From Hominimerdicola alba (GTDB taxonomy: Bacteria; Bacillota; Clostridia; Oscillospirales; Ruminococcaceae), in assembly GCF_900109655.1 (NCBI RefSeq), contig NZ_FOAT01000007.1:62001-126000 (forward strand): a stretch of 64,000 bases of DNA, written 5' to 3'. Below, in pieces: positions 34,970 through 41,644 of this stretch (within the stretch, counting starts at the first letter, position 1; each line of letters starts with the position of its first letter). The position numbers were made by a program, and so were the translations under genes. Under the pieces are notes generated by a model. It was not told the DNA's origin and searched no databases. It was given only the letters and a program-made list of their open reading frames with translations.

Positions 34970-36322
34970 TCACATCATACCATTCAGATTCGCCATCATC
35001 GCGGCGCGAACTTCTTCCCCGGGTGTCAGAGGAATAATTTTATCCTCAGTGATAAGTTCACACTCCGCCAGCGTATCAAGGATATCCGCCTTGATATCCG
35101 CTATGCAAGGAACATTCGTCAGCACAGCCCCGCATTCAAAATCGCAGTAAAAACTTCGGCTGTTGAGATTCACACTGCCTACCGTGGCAACGCAGTCATC
35201 GCTGACAAACAGCTTAGAATGTATAAACCCCGGTGTGAACCTGTAAAGTCTCACCCCAGACTCAACCAGACGCTCATAATGCGTTCTCGCGATAAGCTCC
35301 ATATACAGCTTATCGGGCACTCCCGGGACTATCACTATCACATCTGCGCCACGCTCTGCCGCCGAGCATATAGCATTCTCCACTTCGTCATCTATGTTCA
35401 GATATGGTGCTGTGATATATAGATAATCCTCGGCCGAATCAATTATCTCCAGATAAATTTTCCGCGCCGCGTCTTCGCCGTCATAGGGGGATTCGCCGTA
35501 GGGCATCACAAAGCCCTCAGCCTCAACAGGTTCTGCCCTGCCGATATACACACCGCTTTTTTCAAGCTCTGCGCCCCTCTCCCACTGCTCAAAGAAAAGC
35601 TCGGTACAGCTTCGTACTGCATCGCCCCGCATAAGTATAGCCGCATCTTTCCACCTGCCGTAGGGGGAATCTACATTTATATATTCGTCTGCAAGATTAG
35701 CGCCGCCCATGAAAGCCGCTTTGCCGTCGATGACTGCCAGCTTGCGATGGTCGCGCTCGTTGATGCTCACATGGTCTGGCTCGCGGTAAAGCCGGCAGTC
35801 TATGCCGTAACCTTTCATCTCTTCGCAGAAAGCGTCGTTCTGCTGAAAGCCGTCGCATAACAGCCTGACATCTACATCATCGGCTATCTTCTCCGTAAGG
35901 ATATCCAGTATGCCGTCAAGCATCTCGCCGTCCTTGACTATAAAATACTCCAAGAATATGGTTTCTTCCGCCTTAGCCAGTTCTTCAAGCAGAGCTTCGT
36001 AAAAGCGCTCTCCTGTGGGAAAATATCTGACATCAGTATTTGAGTAAACGGGATAACGGCAGTTGGTCAGCAGATAAAACCTGTCTCCTGCCCTGTCAAG
36101 GATATCCTGCTGCTGAAAAAGATTTACAGGCATTACGGGGCGAACATATACTTCCCGCGGCTGAGAACTTTCATCTGCTTTCACAGCAGAACTTACCTCC
36201 GCCGCGGAAGATATATCCTCTCCCGAAGACGAACTGCTTACCTTACTGCCTGTGTCCCTGACATGACCGCAGCCGCAAAGCATCAGCGCCGCGATAATGC
36301 CCGATGCAAGTCTCATTTTCAT
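34970..36322 (-). CDS. Lipoprotein phospholipase D/cardiolipin synthase-like protein
   Basis: A 450-residue exported lipoprotein: lipobox LCGC (Cys 18), a Ser-rich linker to about residue 55, then two PLD catalytic halves. The first HKD motif is DHRKLAVIDGKAAFMGGAN, the second FIHSKLFVSDDCVATVGSVN; both keep His, Lys and Asp, so phosphatidyl transfer or phosphodiesterase activity is expected. Sequence layout is nearest cardiolipin synthase, but lipid anchoring outside the membrane in place of N-terminal helices is unusual. It lies 13 bp after the AraC regulator gene, so probably in one operon. Substrate not known. Confidence 0.85.
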   Translation of the reverse strand: MKMRLASGIIAALMLCGCGHVRDTGSKVSSSSSGEDISSAAEVSSAVKADESSQPREVYVRPVMPVNLFQQQDILDRAGDRFYLLTNCRYPVYSNTDVRYFPTGERFYEALLEELAKAEETIFLEYFIVKDGEMLDGILDILTEKIADDVDVRLLCDGFQQNDAFCEEMKGYGIDCRLYREPDHVSINERDHRKLAVIDGKAAFMGGANLADEYINVDSPYGRWKDAAILMRGDAVRSCTELFFEQWERGAELEKSGVYIGRAEPVEAEGFVMPYGESPYDGEDAARKIYLEIIDSAEDYLYITAPYLNIDDEVENAICSAAERGADVIVIVPGVPDKLYMELIARTHYERLVESGVRLYRFTPGFIHSKLFVSDDCVATVGSVNLNSRSFYCDFECGAVLTNVPCIADIKADILDTLAECELITEDKIIPLTPGEEVRAAMMANLNGMM

Positions 36323-36335
36323 ATATGTCCCCCCC

Positions 36336-37139
36336 TCACTTGTCGTTCTGCCGCTTGTTCTTCACCCTCGTCCGATATTCTGTCGGGCTCTCGCCCTTTA
36401 CTTTCCTGAATTGCCTTACAAAATGTATATCCGATGAATACCCGCACATCTGTGCTATCCTGCTGACGCTGTGGCTGGTTGATGAAAGCAGGTACTCTGC
36501 CCTTTCGGTGCGCGCCGCGATAACATCGGTCATGGGTGTCACCCCGAAAAGCTTCTTGTAGCCGTGCTGAAACGAAGAACGGCTCATGGTCATCTCGTGG
36601 GCAAGCTCTTCAATGTTCCACTTGCGTGCAGGGTCGTTGTATATCTTCGCCCTCAGCACCGACATATCCTCGTAGCCGCTGCCCATGCCCCGCTCAACCG
36701 TTCTGTGTAACTTGTCGCTGAGTTTCAGGAAAAACAGCTTCACCAGCAGGTCGCAGGTATCGGTGGAGTATATCCCACCCGAATAATGCTCGTGACACAT
36801 CATGCTGATAAATACCGTCAGCTCTGAAAGGCTGTCTATCCTCACAGGGGTATCAAAGGGTATATCCAGCTCTTTCAGAAACTGCTCGTCTTCGATACTC
36901 TCGGGCAGAAAATGGAACCAGTCGTTGCCGTATCGTCCGCCGTCAGCACGGTAGCACTGGGGAGTACCCAATTTGTACAGCATAAATGAGCCCGCTTCCG
37001 CAGTATGCTCTCCCTTTTCGGTAACAAATACCGCAGAGGTCTTCAACAACAGCAAAAGAAGATCCCCCGAACCCTCAGGACGGTCTATGAAAAAATCGGC
37101 ATCATGCCAGTGATTGCAGCCTACATTTGTTATGCGCAC
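36336..37139 (-). CDS. AraC family transcriptional regulator
   Basis: A 267-residue regulator with an N-terminal cupin-like ligand domain (about 1-150) and a C-terminal AraC/XylS DNA-binding domain (about 165-262) with two helix-turn-helix units: WNIEELAHEMTMSRSSFQHG and SVSRIAQMCGYSSDIHFVRQF. GTG start, with GGGGGG 6 nt upstream. Divergent from the GH5 glucanase gene; 15-bp repeats in the shared intergenic region, two of them spaced 21 bp, are probably its binding sites. It likely senses a sugar, activates the glucanase gene and represses itself through a site inside its own promoter spacer. Confidence 0.9.
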   Translation of the reverse strand: MRITNVGCNHWHDADFFIDRPEGSGDLLLLLLKTSAVFVTEKGEHTAEAGSFMLYKLGTPQCYRADGGRYGNDWFHFLPESIEDEQFLKELDIPFDTPVRIDSLSELTVFISMMCHEHYSGGIYSTDTCDLLVKLFFLKLSDKLHRTVERGMGSGYEDMSVLRAKIYNDPARKWNIEELAHEMTMSRSSFQHGYKKLFGVTPMTDVIAARTERAEYLLSSTSHSVSRIAQMCGYSSDIHFVRQFRKVKGESPTEYRTRVKNKRQNDK

Positions 37140-37161
37140 AGGTATCCCCCCTTTTTTGTAT

Positions 37162-37190
37162 ATATTAACATATAATGCAGATTAATTCAA
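37162..37190 (-). promoter_or_regulatory. Promoter of the AraC regulator gene, with embedded operator
   Basis: Minus-strand TTGAAT (37185-37190) and TAATAT (37162-37167) with a 17-bp spacer that includes most of the operator copy TTAACATATAATGCA (37165-37179). Binding there would block the promoter, predicting autorepression. Confidence 0.65.
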
Positions 37191-37218
37191 GACGTATTTT
37201 CTGTAAATTTTTTTGATT

Positions 37219-37254
37219 TGCATTATATGTTAACTTAATTGCATTATATGATAT
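37219..37254 (+). promoter_or_regulatory. AraC-type operator, two direct repeats spaced 21 bp
   Basis: TGCATTATATGTTAA (37219-37233) and TGCATTATATGATAT (37240-37254) start exactly 21 bp apart, two helical turns, as for AraC-family activators. An inverted copy lies at 37165-37179. The downstream copy abuts the -35 of the glucanase promoter, the position of a class II activator site. Confidence 0.75.
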
Positions 37255-37282
37255 TGCGGCGATTAAACAAATCGGGTAAAAT
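37254..37282 (+). promoter_or_regulatory. Activator-type promoter of the GH5 gene
   Basis: TTGCGG (37254-37259) and TAAAAT (37277-37282) with a 17-bp spacer. The weak -35 adjoining the operator repeats suggests activator dependence. Confidence 0.65.
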
Positions 37283-37330
37283 ATCTATAACAGATAAATA
37301 ACGACCTACTTGTTTACGGAGGTGACAGCT

Positions 37331-38572
37331 ATGGACAAAATAAAACTCGTAACACTTATAACCGTGCTTGCTATGGCTTCTTCGGGGCTGGTTTCCTGCG
37401 GACCCGGTAACGGCAAAGGTTCCTCACAGGCTGAAAAAAAGGATAATGCCTCAGCCGCCGAAAGCACCGCTGACAGCGATGCTCAGCCCACAGCTGACGG
37501 AAATACGCCCTTAAACGAAGAACTTGCAAGAAGCGGCGAAGTCAGGGATATTTCTGCTATGGAGCTGGTAGCAGAAATGAAGACAGGCTGGAATCTGGGC
37601 AACTCCCTTGATGCCACAGGTGCGGCTGGCAATGCTTCGGAAGTCAACTGGGGCAACCCAAAGACCACCAAGGAAATGATAGACGCGGTCTATAACAAGG
37701 GCTTCGATGTTATCCGCATACCCGTTACCTGGGGCGGTCATGTGGGTGACGGTCCCGATTACAAGATAGACGAAGACTGGCTCGCCCGCGTGCAGGAGGT
37801 AGTAAACTATGCCTACGATGACGGCGCTTACGTTATCATAAACTCCCACCATGAGGAAGACTGGCGCATACCCGACAACGAGCATATCGACGCTGTTGAT
37901 GAAAAGACAGCAGCTATCTGGAAACAGGTAGCCGAGCGCTTTAAGGATTACGGCGACCATCTGATATTCGAGGGTCTCAACGAACCCAGAGTAAAAGGCT
38001 CACCCCAGGAATGGAACGGCGGCACCGAAGAGGGCAGACGCTGCGTCGAAAGACTCAATCAGACTTTCTTGGATACCGTCCGCGCAACAGGCGGAAACAA
38101 CGAAAAGCGACTTCTGCTGATGACTACCTATGCGTCTTCAAGCGGTCTGAATGTCATAAAGGATACAGCTATCCCCGAGGACGACCACATCGGTTTTTCG
38201 ATACATGCCTATACCCCCTATGCATTCACCTATAATGCCAATGCCGACTGGGAGCTCTTTGACTGGGACGGCACACATGACGGCGATATAATCAGCCTTA
38301 TGTCCAATCTGAAAGAGTATTACCTTGATAAGGATATCCCCGTGATAATCACCGAGTACGGCGCTGTCAATAAGGATGGCAACGATGAAGACCGTGCAAA
38401 ATGGGTGACCTGCTATATCGAATATGCCGAAAAGTTAGGCGGCATACCCTGCGTATGGTGGGATAACGGATACTATTCATCTGGTAACGAACTTTTCGGT
38501 ATCTTCGACAGAAATACCTGCACATGGTTCACCGATACCGTAACCGACGCGATAATCGCAAATGCCAAATAG
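37331..38572 (+). CDS. GH5 endoglucanase, lipoprotein
   Basis: A 413-residue exported lipoprotein: signal peptide with lipobox LVSC (Cys 23), a low-complexity acidic linker to about 75, then a single GH5 TIM barrel. Catalytic Glu 218 (acid/base) is in FEGLNEPR and Glu 342 (nucleophile) in IITEYGA; the substrate-side TGWNLGNSLD and NSHHEEDW are typical of bacterial endo-beta-1,4-glucanases. Lipid anchoring keeps the enzyme on the cell. GGAGGTGACAGCT fixes the ATG at 37331. No dockerin or CBM is attached. Divergent from, and probably activated by, the AraC regulator. Mannanase or xyloglucanase activity cannot be excluded. Confidence 0.92.
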   Translation: MDKIKLVTLITVLAMASSGLVSCGPGNGKGSSQAEKKDNASAAESTADSDAQPTADGNTPLNEELARSGEVRDISAMELVAEMKTGWNLGNSLDATGAAGNASEVNWGNPKTTKEMIDAVYNKGFDVIRIPVTWGGHVGDGPDYKIDEDWLARVQEVVNYAYDDGAYVIINSHHEEDWRIPDNEHIDAVDEKTAAIWKQVAERFKDYGDHLIFEGLNEPRVKGSPQEWNGGTEEGRRCVERLNQTFLDTVRATGGNNEKRLLLMTTYASSSGLNVIKDTAIPEDDHIGFSIHAYTPYAFTYNANADWELFDWDGTHDGDIISLMSNLKEYYLDKDIPVIITEYGAVNKDGNDEDRAKWVTCYIEYAEKLGGIPCVWWDNGYYSSGNELFGIFDRNTCTWFTDTVTDAIIANAK

Positions 38573-38620
38573 GATCAGTATTATCCCATTTGATACACTG
38601 CTCAATACCATTAGATGAAT

Positions 38621-38647
38621 ACTTCCCCCGCCTGCTGCGGGGAAAGT
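38621..38647 (+). terminator. Hairpin after the GH5 gene
   Basis: ACTTCCCCCGC (38621-38631) pairs with GCGGGGAAAGT (38637-38647) with one mismatch. There is no T-run, so it may slow exonucleases rather than terminate. Confidence 0.5.
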
Positions 38648-38686
38648 ATACCACCAATATCAGCGGGATAAATAATATGATAAGCA

Positions 38687-38730
38687 AAAGCAAAGACCGA
38701 CAGTCGGGATATCCCGCTGTCGGTCCTGCT
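38687..38730. terminator. Bidirectional terminator between GH5 and GH16 genes
   Basis: AGCAAAGACCGACAG pairs with CTGTCGGTCCTGCTTT, with an inner CGGGAT/ATCCCG stem, flanked by A-rich and T-rich sequence. It lies between the convergent GH5 and GH16 genes. Confidence 0.75.
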
Positions 38731-38763
38731 TTGTCCAACAAATATTAATTCAGTTGAGGTTAA

Positions 38764-40026
38764 TCAATAAACTGCTTCTATGCTCCAGAGCTGGTTAGCA
38801 CCGCCTGTGTATCTCCACTGGAGAACATTTGCATTGTCGTTCTTGGACTTGCCTTCAACGTCCAGAGCCTTGCCGCTTGCCTTGTTGATGAGCGCATAGT
38901 TGTTGCCGACTTTTCTCAGCTCCCACTTCTGTGCGTCACCGCCGTTTGAGCTGCACTGCTGAACGTTTGCACCGTCGTCCTTGCTGCCCCATGCCACATC
39001 AAGTACCTTGCCGCTGTTAGCGCACTTGATAACATAGTAGCCGTCCCACTGCTTCTCAAGATACCACTTCTGGTTCTCGTAGCCGCTGTATCTGTACTGA
39101 AGAACGTTAGCGCCGTCGTCCTTGCTGCCCCAGCTTACGTCCAGAGCCTTGCCGCTGTTAACAGACTTGATAGCGTACTTCTGCTTGCTGTTGAAATTGC
39201 CGCTGTTATTATTGTTATTATTGTTGTTATTGTTCTGCTGCTGATTGTTGTTATTATTGTTGTTCTGGTTATTATTGCTGCTCTGCTTCTGGGTATTGCC
39301 GTTGGGAGCAGTATAGGATATCCAGTCATACTGCGCAGTCAGGGGAGCTCTGCCGTTATAGTGGTTGAGCCACTCATCAACGCCCTTGCCGTTCCATACG
39401 TTCATCATTATCTTGCCGGGTGTCTGGGGTATATCCCTGTAAGCTGTGTATACAGGCTTCTTGTCAACATACCATGTAATGCTGGTGCTGTCCCAGTAGA
39501 AACCGTACTGGTGGAAGCTCTGAGAAGCGTCAAAGCCCAGATTGTAAAGATACTCGTGGTTGCCCTGACCTTTGGTGTAGTAGTTGAACTGTACCTGATT
39601 GGTATTCTTGCCCAGGAACTCGATATCGATCTCGTCCCAAACAGTGCCGTCGCTAGGACCTGTGTAGGTGAAGAATGAGCTTACAACGCCGTCATTCTTG
39701 ATAGGCTTCATGCTTACATCATACATACCGAAACCGAAAGTCTGGGTAGTACGGTACTCAGCGCCCTGATAGCCCTGCCAGCTGTTGCCAGTGATGGAAA
39801 GATTCATCTTGCCGCCTGAGAACTGAACATTGTTCTTGCTCCAGGTGCAGTCGAACATTCCGCCGTTGGACCAGCCGTCGGAAGCCTCCATAGTGCCCCA
39901 CTCGTAGCTGTCAAAACCTGTGCCGAAATAGCTGCCGCTGAAACGCTGTGCTGCATTTACATTCATCATCATGCCCGCAGACATAGCTGCTGCTGTCAGA
40001 AAACTAATAATCCTTTTTACTTTCAT
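38764..40026 (-). CDS. GH16 licheninase with ricin-type C-terminal domain
   Basis: A 420-residue secreted enzyme: signal peptide (1-25), GH16 beta-jellyroll (about 28-237) with the catalytic WDEIDIEFLG (Glu 132, Asp 134, Glu 136), an Asn/Gln-rich linker (about 243-286), and a ricin-type beta-trefoil (about 290-420) with repeated SGKxLDVxxxSKxDxANVxQ and QKW/QLW motifs. The GTVWDEIDIEFLG form is that of lichenases (endo-beta-1,3-1,4-glucanases). The trefoil probably binds polysaccharide. GGAGGTATTTCAA fixes ATG 40026. Upstream are 21-bp-spaced repeats like those of an AraC-type operator. Confidence 0.93.
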   Translation of the reverse strand: MKVKRIISFLTAAAMSAGMMMNVNAAQRFSGSYFGTGFDSYEWGTMEASDGWSNGGMFDCTWSKNNVQFSGGKMNLSITGNSWQGYQGAEYRTTQTFGFGMYDVSMKPIKNDGVVSSFFTYTGPSDGTVWDEIDIEFLGKNTNQVQFNYYTKGQGNHEYLYNLGFDASQSFHQYGFYWDSTSITWYVDKKPVYTAYRDIPQTPGKIMMNVWNGKGVDEWLNHYNGRAPLTAQYDWISYTAPNGNTQKQSSNNNQNNNNNNNQQQNNNNNNNNNNSGNFNSKQKYAIKSVNSGKALDVSWGSKDDGANVLQYRYSGYENQKWYLEKQWDGYYVIKCANSGKVLDVAWGSKDDGANVQQCSSNGGDAQKWELRKVGNNYALINKASGKALDVEGKSKNDNANVLQWRYTGGANQLWSIEAVY

Positions 40027-40091
40027 TTGAAATACCTCCACTTCTGAATTGTACATTCATCACATAAGTTTGTTGGTTTTTCCGATTAATA

Positions 40092-40106
40092 TGTCCTTAA
40101 TGGACA
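40092..40106 (-). promoter_or_regulatory. Palindrome at the GH16 transcription start
   Basis: TGTCC (40092-40096), TTAAT, GGACA (40102-40106), a perfect 5-bp inverted repeat just downstream of the -10 element, a place where a repressor could act. Confidence 0.4.
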
Positions 40107-40111
40107 ACTTC

Positions 40112-40168
40112 ATTATAACATCGCACTTTTAGAATTTATATCAAAAACACATAACTTTATATCAAAAA
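40112..40168 (-). promoter_or_regulatory. GH16 promoter with two 21-bp-spaced repeats
   Basis: The -10 TATAAT is at 40112-40117. The -35 position (40135-40140) holds TATAAA, a poor match. TTTATATCAAAAA occurs at 40135-40147, covering the -35, and again at 40156-40168, exactly 21 bp upstream; a related inverted TTTTTGATATT lies near 40219-40229. The layout suggests class II activation by an AraC-family protein, with a motif different from that at the GH5 gene. Confidence 0.6.
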
Positions 40169-40288
40169 TCGAATCTGCTAAAAAATATCATCTTAGATTA
40201 TTGATACTTTTTCGTGTATTTTTGATATTTTTTAACTATTTCAATAACCCCCGAAATATAAGGGTTTCACCGAAGTTCACCGTCAATA

Positions 40289-40317
40289 TTGACATTATCG
40301 TAATCAAATGTTATAAT
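40289..40317 (+). promoter_or_regulatory. Promoter of the C-C bond lyase gene
   Basis: Consensus TTGACA (40289-40294) and TATAAT (40312-40317) with a 17-bp spacer, about 57 bp before the ATG. Confidence 0.85.
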
Positions 40318-40373
40318 ATATCCTATAAAGTATATAGTTAATTATTCAATTAAAACAGAAAGGTCGTTAAGCG

Positions 40374-41534
40374 ATGCGTCATCATCTGTATAACCCTGAT
40401 TTCAAGTTCGTCCGCCCCCCGGAGGACTTCGATAAATATACCGACAGAGAGCTTTTGCAGTACTGTCTGGGCGCTACAATGTATATGCCCGGCACCAAGG
40501 ATTTCACCCCGAAGATACTAAGCGGCGCTATGCCGGGTCTTACAACTGTAGTACTTTGCTTTGAGGACGCCTGCCCAGAGGAAAGCGTTGAAGCCGCCGA
40601 ACAGAACGTCTACCGCCTGCTGGATACAGTGGCTTTCGCCGAAGAAGAGGGTACACTCTCCCCCGATAATATACCGCTGATATTCGTCCGAACAAGAAAC
40701 CCCGAACAGTTCAGGCACTTCGCCGCAGGGCTGAACAAGCGCAGGTCAAGGGCGCTGTGCGGTATAAATTTCCCGAAATTCAATGCCGAAAACGGCGAGG
40801 AATATTTCGCCTACCTCAAAGAACTAAATGAAAAACTGGACGATGTCCTCTACGGTATGCCCATCATCGAAAGTCCCGAGGTAGCCTATAAAGAAAGCCG
40901 TATGACCGAACTTCTGGGCATAAAACAGATACTCGACAAATACCGCGACCTCGTGCTGCAGGTGCGCGTGGGCGGCACGGATTTTTCATCGGTATTCGGC
41001 GTAAGGCGCGGCGTTGACCATTCAATATATGATATCCTAACCGTCCGTGAATGCCTGTGCGATATAATCAACGTCTGTGGCAGAAATAATGACTACGTTA
41101 TCTCGGGTCCTGTCTGGGAATACTTCCGCGCCCCGAAAGAGCTGATGTTCGGCGAACTGCCGACCCATAGTCTCGATGACTGCCTGCTGAAAAGACATAC
41201 TATAGTAAATAACGAGGTGGACGGACTTCTGCGTGAAGTCATACTTGATAAAGCAAACGGATTCATCGGCAGAACCGTTATACACCCCTCCCACGTCAGA
41301 TTCGTCAATGCCCTTATGGCTGTCACTAAAGAGGAGTACGACGATGCCTGCATGATACTTGGCAATAAAGCAGGCGGCGTGGTAAAAGGCTCGGGCAGCA
41401 ATAAGATGAACGAGATACGCCCACATACCAACTGGGCAGTAAAGATATATATGAGAGCCCGTGCCTTCGGGGTCATCGAGAATCAGAGAGCATATGTGAA
41501 GCTGTTCTCGGAAGATGGGAAAGGGGATAAATAA
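40374..41534 (+). CDS. HpcH/HpaI aldolase/citrate-lyase-like protein (C-C bond lyase)
   Basis: A 386-residue TIM-barrel protein of the CitE-like C-C bond lyase family. Features are LCFEDACPEESVEAAE near residue 63, IPLIFVRTRN, YGMPIIESPEVAYKE, QVRVGGTDFSSVFGVRRG, and GFIGRTVIHPSHVRFVNAL, the last resembling the CoA/acid-binding part of CitE/malyl-CoA lyases. Proteins with this layout are known mainly from tellurite-resistance-associated ter biosynthetic clusters; none of the usual partners (TerD, phosphoribosyltransferases) is in the window, so it is an orphan. AAAGGTCG precedes the ATG. Substrate unknown. Confidence 0.78.
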   Translation: MRHHLYNPDFKFVRPPEDFDKYTDRELLQYCLGATMYMPGTKDFTPKILSGAMPGLTTVVLCFEDACPEESVEAAEQNVYRLLDTVAFAEEEGTLSPDNIPLIFVRTRNPEQFRHFAAGLNKRRSRALCGINFPKFNAENGEEYFAYLKELNEKLDDVLYGMPIIESPEVAYKESRMTELLGIKQILDKYRDLVLQVRVGGTDFSSVFGVRRGVDHSIYDILTVRECLCDIINVCGRNNDYVISGPVWEYFRAPKELMFGELPTHSLDDCLLKRHTIVNNEVDGLLREVILDKANGFIGRTVIHPSHVRFVNALMAVTKEEYDDACMILGNKAGGVVKGSGSNKMNEIRPHTNWAVKIYMRARAFGVIENQRAYVKLFSEDGKGDK

Positions 41535-41555
41535 AAAAAGCTAACTTCCGAAAAA

Positions 41556-41635
41556 GGCGCGGCAATAACTTACGGACGTAAAAAGAGCGTGGACTGTTAT
41601 TTTGTCCACGCTCTTGATTTTGATATTGCCGCGCC
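41556..41635. repeat. REP-like palindromic element, copy 2
   Basis: 80 bp with 12-bp outer arms GGCGCGGCAATA (41556-41567) and TATTGCCGCGCC (41624-41635), inner stem GAGCGTGGAC/GTCCACGCTC (41585-41594, 41604-41613) and a TGATTTTGA tail. It fills the gap between two convergent genes and probably ends both transcripts. The inner stems of the two copies differ in sequence but by matched changes that keep pairing. Confidence 0.82.
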
Positions 41636-41644
41636 ATTAGGCGC

